From contig NC_016131.3 in the NCBI RefSeq assembly GCF_000005505.3, forward strand, positions 30,123,001 to 30,187,000: a stretch of DNA of 64,000 bases. The letters run 5' to 3'. The position numbers were made by a program, and so were the translations under genes. How positions within the stretch are numbered: the first letter of the stretch is position 1; each line of letters begins with the position of its first letter. Source of the stretch: Brachypodium distachyon (taxonomy: Eukaryota > Streptophyta > Magnoliopsida > Poales > Poaceae). Below the pieces are notes generated by a model that had not been told where the DNA came from, searched no databases, and saw only the letters and a list, made by a program, of their open reading frames with translations. Positions 23,865 to 35,852 of the stretch are shown here, one piece after another.

Positions 23865-24727
23865 GTGTTTTTCGTCGGAGTGAAGAATGAAGCATTTCAG
23901 GCTTCACAGAAACTTCCGCGTGAAGTCTTCACTCTGATTTCAAATGTGTTTGAAAATCTGTCGCTTTCGTGCTTGACCACCTAACCTAACCGTTGTGAGA
24001 CAAAGTGATAAAGTGTGAGCTGGAGTCTCAGGGATCACTTTATCCAACGGGTCACAACGGCTAGATCAGCCGTGGCCAAGACTATATAAGACGACCCACC
24101 CCGAAGGAGTTCGGTAGTGAACCCCAGTGAGTTGTTTTGAAGAACACCTGATAAAACCCTTAGAGCTGAACTGAGCGTGAAGAATGGGATTCCCTCTCTA
24201 GTCGAGCACTTGAAGCTTGTTACACTTGGTGATTGGCATCACCTAGACGGCTAGGAGTCAGTGTTGAAGAGCAATCGAAGATTGTGATTTGCCATCAATC
24301 AGTCTGTGAAGGTCCGGAGATCACCTCAAGATCTACCACGAGTAACTAGGTGAGACTTTGGTCTTAGCTCAGGAGGATTGGGTGGACTTGTGTGTCCGCG
24401 GGTCTTGTGTGACTCAGCCCCCTCAACGAAGACGTAGGAATGTGCCAACAATCTGAACTTCGGAAAACAAATCCCTGTGTCTTCAGTCCTGGTGATTTCG
24501 TTCCTCAATTTTTACTCTCTGTTGAAGTATAACTGATTCATTGTGTTCTGTCTTCGTTGCAGCTGCTATAAACTTGTTCATCTTCCTTCTTTCCGTTGCA
24601 ACTCTAAAATTGCTAAGTGTAATCCCTGTTGTTGAAATACTGTGACTGTCCTCAGTCTTCAGTCTTCATTTTGAAGAAAGTTTTAAACTGGTCACATTCA
24701 CCCCCCCCCTTTGTGACATACTCGATC
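23865..24727 (+). repeat. LTR- or leader-like 3' part of the unclassified insertion
   Basis: Contains TATATAAG at about 24083 in a promoter-like setting. It ends in a run of C followed by TTTGTGACATACTCGATC, a pattern I associate with ends of Triticeae LTR elements. No second copy was found on the left side, so calling it an LTR is tentative. Confidence 0.35.
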
Positions 24728-25493
24728 TTTTAGAGCTCCTGTTCCGACCAGTAAATAAACTTCGGAACTGTCGGCATCACAGCATTGACTTCCACCTCTC
24801 GCCTGCGCTGACTCTGCTTGTCAGTCGGCTCCGTGATGAAAATCATGTAGTTCTGGTGATGCTCCTTGTATTCACTTCTTCCAGCGTGTTGCGGGATACC
24901 CTGGTCTTCCACCTGATTGACAGCATTGTTGGCCGGAGGGGGTCCCTGGATCTGGGCATTAGCGCCTGTGAGCGGTGGAGGAGGGGGCAATCGACTTGCC
25001 TCACCCTTCTCGGCTCGCTGCATCCAGTTGCATTGCCGGGTTGTGTGATTTGCCGGTTTGCTGGGATTGGTCGTGTGAAAACGACAAGGCTGATCCAGCA
25101 TCACCTCGAACGTATACTTCTGCTTATCTTGCCAGGGCTTCTTTTGCTCTCCCTTCTTGACCCACTGCTGATTTCCAGTCTTCTGACACTGGCTAGAGCC
25201 GGCATCAGGTTGATCCTGAATAGCAGCGACATGGGTTGGCCCATACCGATAATCCGGCCTGTCGTCCCTTCTCTTGTTGCGGTGGTCTTGATGATCGTTC
25301 CTCCGAAATGCCCCGGCATGATTGTATATCGGCTGCTCCATTTGCGGCTCTGCCAGCATCAGCGATGGCTGAGTCGGATCACCGAGCGCATACATGGTGG
25401 CGATCTTGATCATCTCAGACAGAGTGGCCGGCATCTCTCTTTGCAGCTTTTGCCACAACATGCTGCCATGCCAGCATCCTTGAGCAAACCATG
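24728..25493 (-). pseudogene. Gag C-terminal part of the Tat-type element
   Basis: The minus strand reads the gag capsid end and linker: FAQGCWHGSMLWQKLQREMP, then TLSEMIKIATMYALGDPTQP, a basic region (RRNDHQDHRNKRRDDRPDYR) and a zinc-knuckle-like part (CRFHTTNPSKPANHTTRQCNW), and ends near KFIYWSEQEL. Gag packages the element's RNA. The frame ends where unrelated DNA begins at about 24727, so the gag-protease junction is missing. Upstream it is cut at about 25494 by another insertion; the N-terminal part resumes at 28110. Confidence 0.8.
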
Positions 25494-28110
25494 TGAAGCG
25501 ACCGCCCCCGTACAGGGTTCGATCTCTGTGCTTATTTGTGCTAGTCCCTGGATCGACTCACTAGCACACACAGTTTCAAGATGTAATACCAAGATACAAA
25601 GGTCAAAAGAACTTTATTACATCGTATCATCCAGACTTAATTGTACTTACAAACTTGCATGACCCCTTAGGCCAGCATAAACAAATATTGTTTCAAAACC
25701 ATGAAAACATTGTGTCATAAAGCTGCAGCGGAAAGGTAGAGCAAATGGGCCTCATCTACTCCCAGAGGAGAGAGCATGTTGGAATGTAACCACATGACCC
25801 AAAGAACATCGACGAACCTCACTCTTCATCAGATTCACCTGCATTATTGATTGCAGCCACTACGTGGTCAATACATTGAATGAATTGGTAAGTTCACCTG
25901 GAAGTTATAACAGATACTACCAAGTATATGCAATTGAGGTATAGTGGCGTTCAGGCTTTATGGCATGGTAGGAAAACATAGTTTATCTTACTACAATTGA
26001 ATGTTACAATATTGATAACTAATGGACATCGGGTAGAAACACCGATGCTCCTATTAATCTAAGGACATTGAGTAGACACATCAATGCTTCTAACCCAAGT
26101 TCAAACCATTCATTTTATTAAGAAATTGGAATGAGTGAGACTTTCCTTACAGCCCTCATATCTAGTTGCTCATAATTGTCCGTAACCGGGGACACGGCTA
26201 AGTACTTAGTTTGACACTCTCGAGAGGTTGTACACATTCCCCACAAGAAATCGACGTGTTAATCCCTTGCTGTCCTCCGGGTGGAGTAGCAACGGCATCG
26301 ACTTCAAGAATTTTCAGAACATATTCACCCAAACCACCTGAGGGACCCGCGCTCCCACCTACACAACTACCTCAGTACAATCCCTCGGATCTGGGTTCAT
26401 ATTTCTTACTCCATCTAGTCAGAGCTCATATTAGCTTGTGGTTGTGCTGGAAGTTACTAAACCAGAAACTAGTCCAGTCTCTGATACCCCAGGTGGCATT
26501 CCACATTTGCGACGCAAGCGCTCCCCAAATCCACAGAAGAGACGTCCATGGACGATCCATCTCCGAATCCACGGAGACTCGACACAGAGGGACCCATAGA
26601 AATGGACCTGACGTCGCATAACATCTCGAATACTCAAAGCAGCCCACTCAGGATGGTTCATTAGGGTTGTTTTGCCAAGTTTCCAAAATCACTCCACATC
26701 ATCATTTCACAGTGATTGAGATTCCCTCCCACGTTTACTAACATAGCATGGCTAAGCAATACTAATCACGATGGTTGTTGGTGGAGGATTCATGGCAAAG
26801 GTAACCCTATAGCTAGTAGGTCAATCATAGCTAGCATAAGTACGAGTAATAGTCCTATCAATGCATTTCTACAATCAACTCTAATGCATAACAATTTTAA
26901 AAACAAACAGTAATAGGATATGATCAAAGTGAACTTGCCTTGGTAGCAGTTGGAGTTTAAACACTCGTCACAATCACAAGGTTCGCTCTCCGAGAAAACT
27001 ATACGAAACAAACAAGCATACACACACATAAACACACAATTCACATCATGACAAAAGAAAGTATGCTATGATGCGATGCAAGCATGTGACATGATTGGGT
27101 TTATTTTATTCGGGTGATCAACTGATCCAAAGCGTTAGCAATTAAAACAAATACATTAGGGCTTTAAATAAAAAGGCAAAAACAATTGCTTAAAACCCTA
27201 AATTATAGTTTCATCGGCATTAGCCAAATAGTTTAATTCAAAATATTTATCTCTCTGTCCCAATGGACAGAGGACATTAATACAAATTTTTCGGCACTGG
27301 TTTCAATTAAAAAGGATTTCTAAATAATTAGTTATGAATTAAATTACATTAAACCCTATTCTTTAAATTGACTGTGATTCAAATATTCAAATTTAAATTT
27401 AAACAGTGCCAAAAGATTCTACAGGTTGAGAGCTTTCCAGAAAGGTAAAATTTGTCAAATTTGGCCGAAGGGTTTAAAAGTTATAAGCATTTGAAGTTCT
27501 AGAGGCTTTTCTGCAAAACTGCCATTTAATTATTCCGGGAATAAAAATTACATTTTTGTTTCTATTAAGCCGTGCCACATGGCGTGATCTTATTGGTGCG
27601 TACCGGTTCGCTTAAAGGAATTAATAGGATCTAATCCTAGCCGTATATGAAGAATGGACGGTCGAGATGGATCGGGCTCACCTCCAGCGGCGCTAGGGTT
27701 CCGGCGAGGTTCGTCGGCGACGGCGGGGAGCGGCTGCAGTGCGTTCCGGTGAAGCGGGCGGCTCGAGGAAGCGGGCATCGAGTGCGGCTCGTCGCGATGA
27801 GGACGAAGATGGGGTCGGCGAGGCTCGGGGTGGACGGAGCTGACGTCTAGGACGACCGGGAGACGGCGGCGGCGGCGGAGCTCCGGGTTCTCGTCGGCGA
27901 GTGCTGTGCTGCGCGAAAAAAGAAAATAACCGCGCTACGGTGTGTGTCGCGAGAGAGAGAGAGAGAGAGAGAGAGGAGAAGAAAGGTGCAAGCGGCGGCG
28001 AGGTTGGCTCACCAGTTCGTCGGCGGCGACCAAAGATCGAGGTGGCGTCCGGGCGGCTCCGACGAGCGATTTCGGCAGCTGGGCGCGTGTGAGGGAGGGC
28101 GAGCAGAGGG
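25494..28110. mobile_element. Insertion of ~2.6 kb in gag, unclassified (solo-LTR-like)
   Basis: It splits gag. The left border begins TGTGAAGCGACCGCCCCC directly after gag sequence, as expected for an LTR terminus in TG. The left two thirds are AT-rich and the right end (27.64-28.11 kb) is very GC-rich with a (GA)n microsatellite at about 27949-27976. No long ORF with recognisable homology. I could not find a matching CA end or a target duplication, so the right border is approximate. Confidence 0.45.
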
Positions 28111-28836
28111 GAAAGAATTTCTAGCTATCTCAGCGTTCAAGTTCCTGCCACGGTTACACACTTCCCCAACTCGGCTGGGGTTAGTCAATGCGGTAGAATT
28201 GAGACCATGGGCTTTGTTATACTCACGGAGCGAAATATCAAGTTCTTGCCGAGCAAGCCACATCGACAGCCTCCTTCGGCAGCTTTTGGCGCTCCAACTC
28301 TAACTCCGCCTGCAGCTGGGCCGGGTTAGCGTTTGACGCCACCAGCGCGGTCTGCCGTTCGATGGCGGCCCAGAGCTGAGTCGGCTTTGGCGGCAAAGCC
28401 GATGTGCCGGCTTGAGCAGCGACATTATCCGGCTTCTCCAAGGGGAACTTCGCCGTTCTGCCGGATTTGCTTGGGACCCCACCACTCTCTGCGGTACCCT
28501 TGTCAGCATCAACGCCGTGAGCCGTCACCATGACCTCCACACGGTCAGCGGGGCAGTCGACATGCTGGCCGCGAACCGTGCAGACGGCGGGGGGATCTTC
28601 GGCCACCACCACCTGCTCTGGGTACCTGCAGGGACTGTCAGTAGCGACATAAACCTCATGCATGCCAAAGTTGATAAAGCGGGCCGTGCAAGGAAGCGGT
28701 GCGTCGTTGAAGCAGCCCGCGTTGTTGTCCATGAAGCCCAGAGAGCCGAATCTTTGGACCAAGCCAGAGACCACGCGCTCTTCGGTGACGAGGAAGCTTC
28801 CTGTCCGGATGAAAACTCTAGCCAGCACCGCTGCTA
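28111..28836 (-). pseudogene. Gag N-terminal part and leader of the Tat-type element
   Basis: Minus strand, starting just after the primer-binding site. A long frame (from within the LTR at 28975 down to 28238) includes LWAAIERQTALVASNANPAQ and an adjacent helix (LQAELELERQKL). A frame change then leads to ELDISLREYNKAHGLN and NRGRNLNAEIARN, typical of the N-terminal region of this gag group, ending at the inserted DNA near 28110. The true start codon was not determined. Frameshifted and cut, so not functional. Confidence 0.65.
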
Positions 28837-28856
28837 GCCCCACGGTGGGCGCCAAC
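28837..28856 (-). other. Primer-binding site of the Tat-type element
   Basis: On the minus strand the LTR end GACA is followed by GT and then TGGCGCCCACCGTGGGGC. A PBS begins with TGG because it pairs with the CCA end of a tRNA, and the position directly after the 5' LTR fits. The tRNA was not identified. Confidence 0.75.
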
Positions 28857-29666
28857 TGTCGTGGTGGTGTCACGGCACATGCCATAGGATGGCTTATGTT
28901 GGGGCCGATGGAGGAAGGAGGATCCGGAGGAGGGAGGACATGAAGAGAAACACGCACAAACACACAATCACACACAGATCTACCTAGGTTCGGAGCCCTC
29001 TTGTCAAGGTAACACTCCTACTCCTGCTTTGTTGTATAAGCCGAGATAACCAGATCTACAATGGTGCTCCTTGAGCAGTTTTCTCGAGGAAGAAGAAGAA
29101 GAAGGAGAAACCCTAGATGTCTAAGTGTGGGGATCCCTCTCCAGGAAGGGGTTGTGCTCTATTTATGGACCGCCCATGTCACACTAACATGTGGGTCAAG
29201 AGCTAACGTTATCTTCTATGGGCCCCGCCAGGCACGCGTCTTGGTTCCCTCCGGGTGGCACCGCAGGAGACAAGACAACTTTACTTTTCCTGGCGTCCTG
29301 CAACAAGTACAACAGCCTCCTGCCGGCTTCCGTCACTGATTCTCTTTCGGTGCTTCTCTGCGCAGTCGCCTGGCACCGCAACGTAAGCAACGACTGGTTT
29401 TCCGTGATAAAGAGAACGTTGCTTTACTTTGTGTCATGAGATAAGGATAAGACCGTTGAGCCATCTCGGCGGTGGCCGAGATCAAAGTACTCGTCCTTAT
29501 CCTGTAATCACATAAGACAAGATAGTCATGCCGGCAGACACTTGGTATGGCGGCTTAGTATTAGCTTGGCTTAAGGATGCCGGCGCACATGCCCGTGCTG
29601 GCCTTGCCTTCGTCATCTCAGCTAAAGTGTGTCGTCATGACGCTACCCGAGGTCATCCCTCCGACA
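28857..29666 (-). repeat. 5' LTR of the Tat-type element
   Basis: Begins TGTCGTGGTGGTG and ends CCTCCGACA on the plus strand, 810 bp. Pairs with 4309-5093. Followed directly by the target duplication TGGTC. Confidence 0.85.
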
Positions 29667-29671
29667 TGGTC
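29667..29671. repeat. Target site duplication TGGTC (right)
   Basis: Matches 4304-4308. Joining the flanks without the element restores a repeat unit like the one at about 29920-29975, which supports these borders. Confidence 0.8.
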
Positions 29672-30045
29672 ACTGACAGGTAGAGTCGGGTCCACATGTC
29701 AGTGACTGTAAAGTCACTGACTTTAAGTCAGAGGATCCAAGTCCATTTTTGTTGGAGAGGGATCCCCTGACTTAAAGTCAGTGAGTTTACGATCACTGAC
29801 TTTAAATCAAGGGATCCAAATCCATTTTGGTTGGAGAGGGATCCATCACTGACAGGTGGGGTCGGGTCCACATGTCAATGAAAGTCAGGGGATCCAAATC
29901 CATTTTGGTTGGAGAGAGATCCCCTAACTTAAAGTCAGTGACTTTAGGGTCACTGACAGATGGGGTCGGTTCCACATATCAATGACCGTAAAGTCACTGA
30001 TTTTAAGTCAGGTGATCCAAGTTCATTTTGGTTACCAGTACTATC
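29672..30045. repeat. Palindrome-rich repeat block (AGTCACTGACTTTAAGTCA type)
   Basis: At least three imperfect units alternate CACTGACAGGTGGGGTCGGG, CCACATGTCA, GTAAAGTCACTGACTTTAAG and GGATCCAAATCCATTTTGG in direct and inverted order. Such self-complementary intergenic repeats are common in grasses and probably derive from MITEs. The large gypsy element inserted into one unit. Confidence 0.7.
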
Positions 30046-32829
30046 CGTCTGCCGTTTCCAGTTTTCCACACACACAAAATTGTTCAATTTTGATTTTGTT
30101 TGCAGATTTCAGCGGCTGTGCGGAATAACTGGTGGCTATCATTTCTCTAGGAAAGAATAAGCTGATCGACTAGACAAGTCGGGGGAAAAAAGGACCGATC
30201 AAAACGTCACTGTAGTGGAAAAGGAATGCGCGGAATCTTGACACTCTCCCACAAATCCTATGCAAGTTTTTCACCACGCCGTCACCCGAAATAGAATGTC
30301 GCTCCGTTTTCTTTTAACGGCGCGCACGACAATACATCTTGTCACGGGCCTACAGTGAAATACTAAATCAAATCCTGGATGAAAATTGAATTTCTAAATG
30401 TCATGATTCTATTATTTTTTACGTGGAAAGAATAGAGATTGGGTCGATGGTCAGGTCAGCATGCTCAGGTCAGCTTGACACAAAGGAACAATTTGGTCCA
30501 TCAGGTTATAAATCAAATTCTACATTTTCGTCCATCATCACTTATGGACGGGGCGACCATTAGTGATGATGACCATCGTTACTGGTAGGAAGTTATTGAC
30601 GGTCGCTCCGACCGTTAGTGATGAGGTTTTCTGACCGTTACTGATAAACTTTTATGTAGCAGTGGATATGTCAAATTGAGCGACTGAAATGTTCGTGTGA
30701 GTAGACAAAATGGGCAAATAAGTAAATTCATGGCATCTGAACTGTTTTTTCTTTATCGGGATGGCATCTGAACTAGTTTGTCGTTTATTGGATCTGCGTC
30801 GACCAATCATGGATGTGGTTACAAGGGAGACACCATTAAATCAATTAATCAAGGACGGCACTGTACGTGCAATTGCTTTCGATATTTTCTGCGGACAACT
30901 GGATGAACGGTGGAGAGTAACCCAACAAAAATGGAGTACGTGCTGGTCTGTAGCTTTGGACGCTCAAATCCTAGGACAATTTCTCTGCAGCGTCTTGACT
31001 CTTGATCTTCCGTCATGCAGGATTGCATTCTCAAGATTTGCAACTACTAGTTGTCATGACTACATGGTCTTAATTGCTTAATTTTGGACGCATGCTTAGC
31101 CTAGCCCTCACCAAAGCATTTCGTAATCAAGCATCCTAGACCTACACAAACTAACCTAGTCGCTACTTGTTCTAGTTTATGGGCTGATCGACCCCTCTTA
31201 TCCACTCTCCTCCAAGTGGTTGCACTAACCCCAAATTCTGCCTCACATCATCTAATTAAATTAAACAAATTTGCCATGATCATGTCATATTCAGAGCACA
31301 CTTGTACACACCAACATATCATATTGCCCTATCAATGTCTTGATCCACTTGAGCCTGACAACCGGGGCCCACCAGGTGGCACTATCTATGATTCTTCCAG
31401 AATAATCATTGTTTGTTTTCGGAAACCGGATTCCTCAGTGGACATGTTGCTTTGCCCTCTCGATTCCATCAGAAGCTGCTGATGATCAGATTCCATGTCC
31501 CGTTTTTCAATTACCATTGGTTGATTGATTAGCCCCATGCTTATGTCAGGCACACTACCAAGGACTAGTTTAATTGACGGGTGATCACTTATTGCATCTC
31601 TTAACAAGTGTAGTTACCTGGAAGGCTAGTTTTTCCTCCCCCGTCACTTTGGTCCCGGAGATAGATCTAGCTGACCTTTTAAAACTTCGGCCGCCAATCT
31701 TTGTTTCAAATAATTGATTGGATGCTTGAAGTATGTTTGATTTGTAGTCTTGAAGAAACTTTCATAATATAACATTTTCCTTATGTTTGAAAATTACTTG
31801 CGTGAAAATATGGACATAAGTGGGATCTCGCATATATCCCGCTTCTAACCAACCTTCAAATAATTTAATCAAACTTTTGAACTAGAAATTAGGTCAATTA
31901 AACGGGATCCCGCTTGGATCACAACATGGAAATTGATGATCAAAATTACGTTAGGAGTCTGTGTTAACATCCAAACGCCATTTTCATGATTGGAGGAAGT
32001 AACAAGCTCTAAAAATAGGAGAGTTATTCAAATTAATCCTGCCATGAGAATTAACTGTCCTTTTTATAAGGATCCTGATTGTGCTGTGTCATCTTAAATT
32101 GGATTTAGCATTTTACGACACAAGGGACCAATTATGCATGAGAAGCCCTCATAAGTTTTCGGAGCATTTTTTTTTACAAGTACACCTTCTAAATTGTACG
32201 TTGTCCAATTGTGTACGTCGAAGAAAATGAAATAATTAATAAAAGTTATGTACCTCATAAGGACAAATCTTATGTAATGATCTAGATATCGAATCCGAGA
32301 AATTATGTACTCCGTGTTCGCTTTTTTTTTGCCCCATGGATAACCACCGGAATAGTCACTTACAATCTACTACATTCTTGTTCTCTCTCACCTAGTTTAG
32401 TGTTAAACGTTATTTGAAGATAGCAACAGAACGATTATAAAATGAAGTAACGTAGTCTATTAGCTGGACAGTAACATCGGCAGGACCAACACAAACAAAA
32501 AAAATGACATGGTTAAACCCCCAAAAGAATACCAGAAATGGTAGCCGTCGTTTTAGAAAAACCGACATGTCCTGCTCCCAAGATTTAGAAAAAGAAAATT
32601 CACATGGAGTTATAGCAAACATCGACAGAAATCAGAAATAATCAAAACAGAACATTAAAAAAAATACAAGAAATCCTAGACATTTAATATGCCATCTGAA
32701 AGACCGAAGCAAAACAGCCAACCAGAATGAGGTAGGGGTAGTACAAGAAAAGGAGTAGTGTTGTCACAAAGCACCAATGATTTGCAAGAAGAGGGATAGG
32801 ACTTTTTAGGCCTCTCCGAGTCTCTGTTC
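30046..32829. other. Intergenic stretch; possible CACTA-like end near 30500-30664
   Basis: No gene recognised. On the minus strand, DNA starting at about 30664 reads CACTGCTACATAAAAG followed by repeats of CAGTAACGGTC and CACTAACGGTC. This resembles the start and subterminal repeats of a CACTA element, but no partner end was found. A 106-codon ORF at 30761 has no resemblance to a known family. The remainder is AT-rich. Confidence 0.4.
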
Positions 32830-33733
32830 TACAGACAGAGCTCTAGAGCTTTGGCTATAGAGAGGGAGGGGGAGCTGGTACTGGATAAGAGAAGATAGTG
32901 GAGATAGCCGAATGAGAGGATTAGCATCCAGATTCTGAATCTCCTAGCCCTACTGCTCAAGTGCTCATCTTCTCCGGTTTCCAGGTGAGGCTAAGGTTGC
33001 TGAGATCTATCATGCGTTTATCTGCACACCGTTTGTCCCATTAATTCCTCGGCTTCAATCTAGGAGCCAATAGTTCTCGGTATTTTTTTGCTAAATTTAA
33101 CTAGTGTTTTATTGGAGAGTTGTAGGAGGAATCTTCTATAATTTGTATGGGAAACAAAGCTCATTTCCTGATTTGCCTTTTTTCCATTTCTGGTCGATGT
33201 GCTGTGTTTGTCCCCATTCAGGTTTTTCCTTTCTTGTTTATCCTTTCTCATTTCCTGTGCATTGAGAGGAAAAATTCATGAGCTGTGATTGACAATGATG
33301 ATTTTACTTGAAATCATATCAAATTTCTTCTGAATGTTCCAAGGAACTGCCTGCTATTCGTGTCCCCCTTCACCTCTGATGCTCTGAAATCTGAACCTGG
33401 GGAATGTATGGGTTATGTAGATATGTAGTATGTGCTACATGCAGGTAAGTATTAGAAATCATCACTAATTAAGATCTGATATTCTTGGGAAACCGTACAT
33501 TTATATTACTTAGCCGGAGGACGTAACATTGTGTAAATTGCACGTAGCTCAAGCATAGAATGGATTCTGTGGTCATAATCAAGCTTCTTCTACATGTACA
33601 ATCTTTTTACCAGAAATTATGTATGTACATTTTCTGAACAGTATTTAGATTCTGAACTGTTTGTTTGGATAAGTATTGACAAGCATCAATTGTTTGGCAG
33701 TGTATGATCAAGTCACTGATCAACTGAAGCAGC

Positions 33734-35852
33734 ATGAGCTCCCAGGCTGTTGTTGCTGTGAAACCAACCACTGCGCCAGACAAAACAGTGCATTCTTATG
33801 CCTGTGGATCAACACAATCTTCAGTTCATAAGCTGCCGGATGCTAAACTGGATCACCTACGGTTTTTGGATGATAATTTATCATCCACCAGCCAGTCATC
33901 AAACATCAAAACTGAGCTGATTCGGTCGTCCAGCCTGCCATTTAGACTTCAGAAAAGGAGCCCTCTATCTGATCCTGAGAGCCCGTTGTCCCACGTTTCA
34001 CAGCCCAATTTTTCAGACCCCATGGCCTCAAATTCTTCAACGTTTTGTACAAGTTTATTTTCGTCATCTTCGACAAACTCAGCACCGTGCCAGCAAAAGG
34101 GTGCTTTGCCTTTCCTGCCACCCCCTCCTAAGTGTGAGCAGCAGGTTATCCCAGGGCAGTCATGTAGCTCCTCCCTGCACCTCACTGGTGATATTGGCAA
34201 TGCTTATGATGAAGCTGAACACTCAGATGATATGAAAGACTTCCTCAATCTTTCTGGAGATGCTTCTGATGCCAGTTACCATGGTGAAGACAATGCAATG
34301 GCTTTCACCGAGCAAATGGAATTCCAGTTCTTATCTGAGCAGTTAGGAATCGCCATCACCGACAACGAGGAGAGTCCCCGGTTAGATGTGAGTTTATTGA
34401 TTCCCTTACTTAAACATGTTTTCATTGTAATTTTGAGGGTAAAAAAACATTCTCCACGGAACTTGTACAGCATGCCTGGGACTCTTGTATTCTTCATCTG
34501 ATATGTTTCTTTTGTCAGGACATCTACGACACACCACCACCGCAACTGTCGTCACTTCCAGTGTCATCCTGCTCCAATCAGAGTCTGCACAATCTTGGAT
34601 CTCCAGTTAAACTCCCACTTTGCTCAGCACGGTCATCTTCTGGATCTACAACAACTAACAAGTCAAGATTGAGGTGGACACTGGAGCTTCATGAGAGTTT
34701 TGTAGAGGCTGTGAACAAGCTTGAAGGACCTGAAAGTAGGGTGACCATTTTCTGTATATCCCAAATAATTTAGAATTTAATATTTCTTAATGAAACTATC
34801 CTCCTTGGAATCTCTCTAAATGGTTTACTTGAATATCTCATACAGAGGCAACTCCTAAGGGTGTGCTGAAACTTATGAAAGTAGAAGGTCTGACCATCTA
34901 TCATGTGAAGAGTCATTTACAGGTACCACTCCAGAATTACTTTCCCTCTTCACTGAAAAAAAGCAGTAAGAAATATCTCTTCATTTTCATTATTACATAA
35001 ATTTTGCCTGATCTTGTTTTACAGAAGTATCGACACGCAAGGTATCTTCCAGACATGAAAGAAGGTAAACAAAAGCTTCAGAAGATAAATATTGTTGCCA
35101 AGTAATCGGTGTCAGCGCTTTACAGCTTTTCCATTCTAAATTTTGATGCATGATGTGTGCAGACAAGAAGGCTTCCTTGGACTGTAAGAAAGTACAGTCA
35201 GCACAGTCAGGTAGCAATGGCAGTTATCTGGACAAAAACAAGTATGCTCTCTGAATCCGTTGCACATGAGACCGGAGTTCATGCATAGTAAACACCATGA
35301 TTATCTCAGAAACTTACAACACTTTCCCTGCTTTCTTAGGAACCTAGCAGAAGCTCTAAGGATGCAAATGGAGGTTCAGAAACAGCTTCATGAACAGCTA
35401 GAGGTGTGTGCTAGGAACTCTGGAATGCAGGCTATTTTGTCATGTGTATCAGATATTTCAAATATACTTTAAATTTACCAGATATTTTATCAAATTCTGA
35501 ATTCATTAGAGAAGTTTCCGGTGATTTCTGATTCTGACCTTTCGTGTGGCTAATTGACCAGGTGCAGAGACAATTGCAGCTACGGATAGAAGAACACGCA
35601 AAATACTTGCATAGAATACTGGAAGAGCAGCAGAAGGCCAGCAATGGGGGCTCGTCCTCACTGAAAATCTCAACAGAGCCGACTGAATCAACGTCGATAA
35701 ATGGAACTGCGCCTGAAGAGGCCACCACTTCTTCACCTCACCCGTCCAAGAATATTGCTGCCCCAGAGGCAGGTACGGAGTGCGATTCGCCGGTGCGGAA
35801 CAAGAGAGCCAAGGTTCACGGCGATCTCGAGAGTGAGTCCCCATGTTCATAG
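33734..35852 (+). CDS. MYB-CC (PHR-like) transcription factor
   Basis: Nuclear DNA-binding protein of the GARP/MYB-CC group, to which the phosphate-starvation regulators PHR1 and PHL belong. Coding exons inferred from GT/AG borders: 33734-34387, 34519-34735, 34846-34922, 35025-35064, 35163-35241, 35340-35403, 35562-35852. All phases fit and give 473 residues. The N-terminus is Ser-rich and acidic ([14 protein letters not shown]). The MYB domain starts near residue 270 ([20 protein letters not shown]) and continues over two introns through [20 protein letters not shown] to [15 protein letters not shown]. The MYB-CC coiled coil ([20 protein letters not shown]) has the family's LHEQLE motif, and the C-terminus ends ESPCS. 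Lead sequence from about 32830 with a CAG|GTGAGG donor near 32985 suggests a 5' UTR intron. One unusual residue: Leu where most relatives have Pro (RWTPELH). PHR subgroup and role in phosphate signalling are not proven by sequence. Confidence 0.92.

Larger units (their letters stand above)
19981..24727 (+). mobile_element. Unclassified transposon-derived insertion
   Basis: This stretch separates the RNase H and gag pieces of the Tat-type element and lies where protease and reverse transcriptase belong. It has its own plus-strand coding region (20277 to about 23860), followed by a leader- or LTR-like part with a TATA motif and many TCTTC/GAAGA words. Base composition and codon use differ from the GC-rich gypsy parts around it. 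I did not find terminal repeats that would fix its class. It may be a non-autonomous LTR element inserted next to, or together with, a deletion. Confidence 0.5.
4304..29671 (-). mobile_element. Ty3/gypsy LTR retrotransposon, Tat-type (dual RNase H), with nested insertions
   Basis: The element lies on the minus strand: 5' LTR 28857-29666, primer-binding site next to it, gag pieces (28.8-28.1 and 25.5-24.7 kb), RNase H pieces (20.0-19.0 kb), integrase (11.7-10.6 kb), an antisense ORF (5.9-9.9 kb, plus strand) and 3' LTR 4309-5093. The same five bases TGGTC stand at 4304-4308 and 29667-29671, so both ends belong to one insertion event. Two RNase H domains in series and an antisense ORF downstream of integrase are known traits of the Tat/Grande/RIRE2 group. 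Protease and most of the reverse transcriptase are missing. Every coding piece carries stops or frameshifts, so it cannot move by itself. About 14 kb of the 25 kb span is later insertions. Confidence 0.85.

Noticed and set aside
28238..28975. 245-codon minus-strand ORF as an independent host gene
   Set aside because: It starts inside the LTR and runs through the primer-binding site into gag, so it is retrotransposon sequence.
30761..31081. 106-codon ORF
   Set aside because: No family resemblance, no splice context, lies in AT-rich intergenic DNA.
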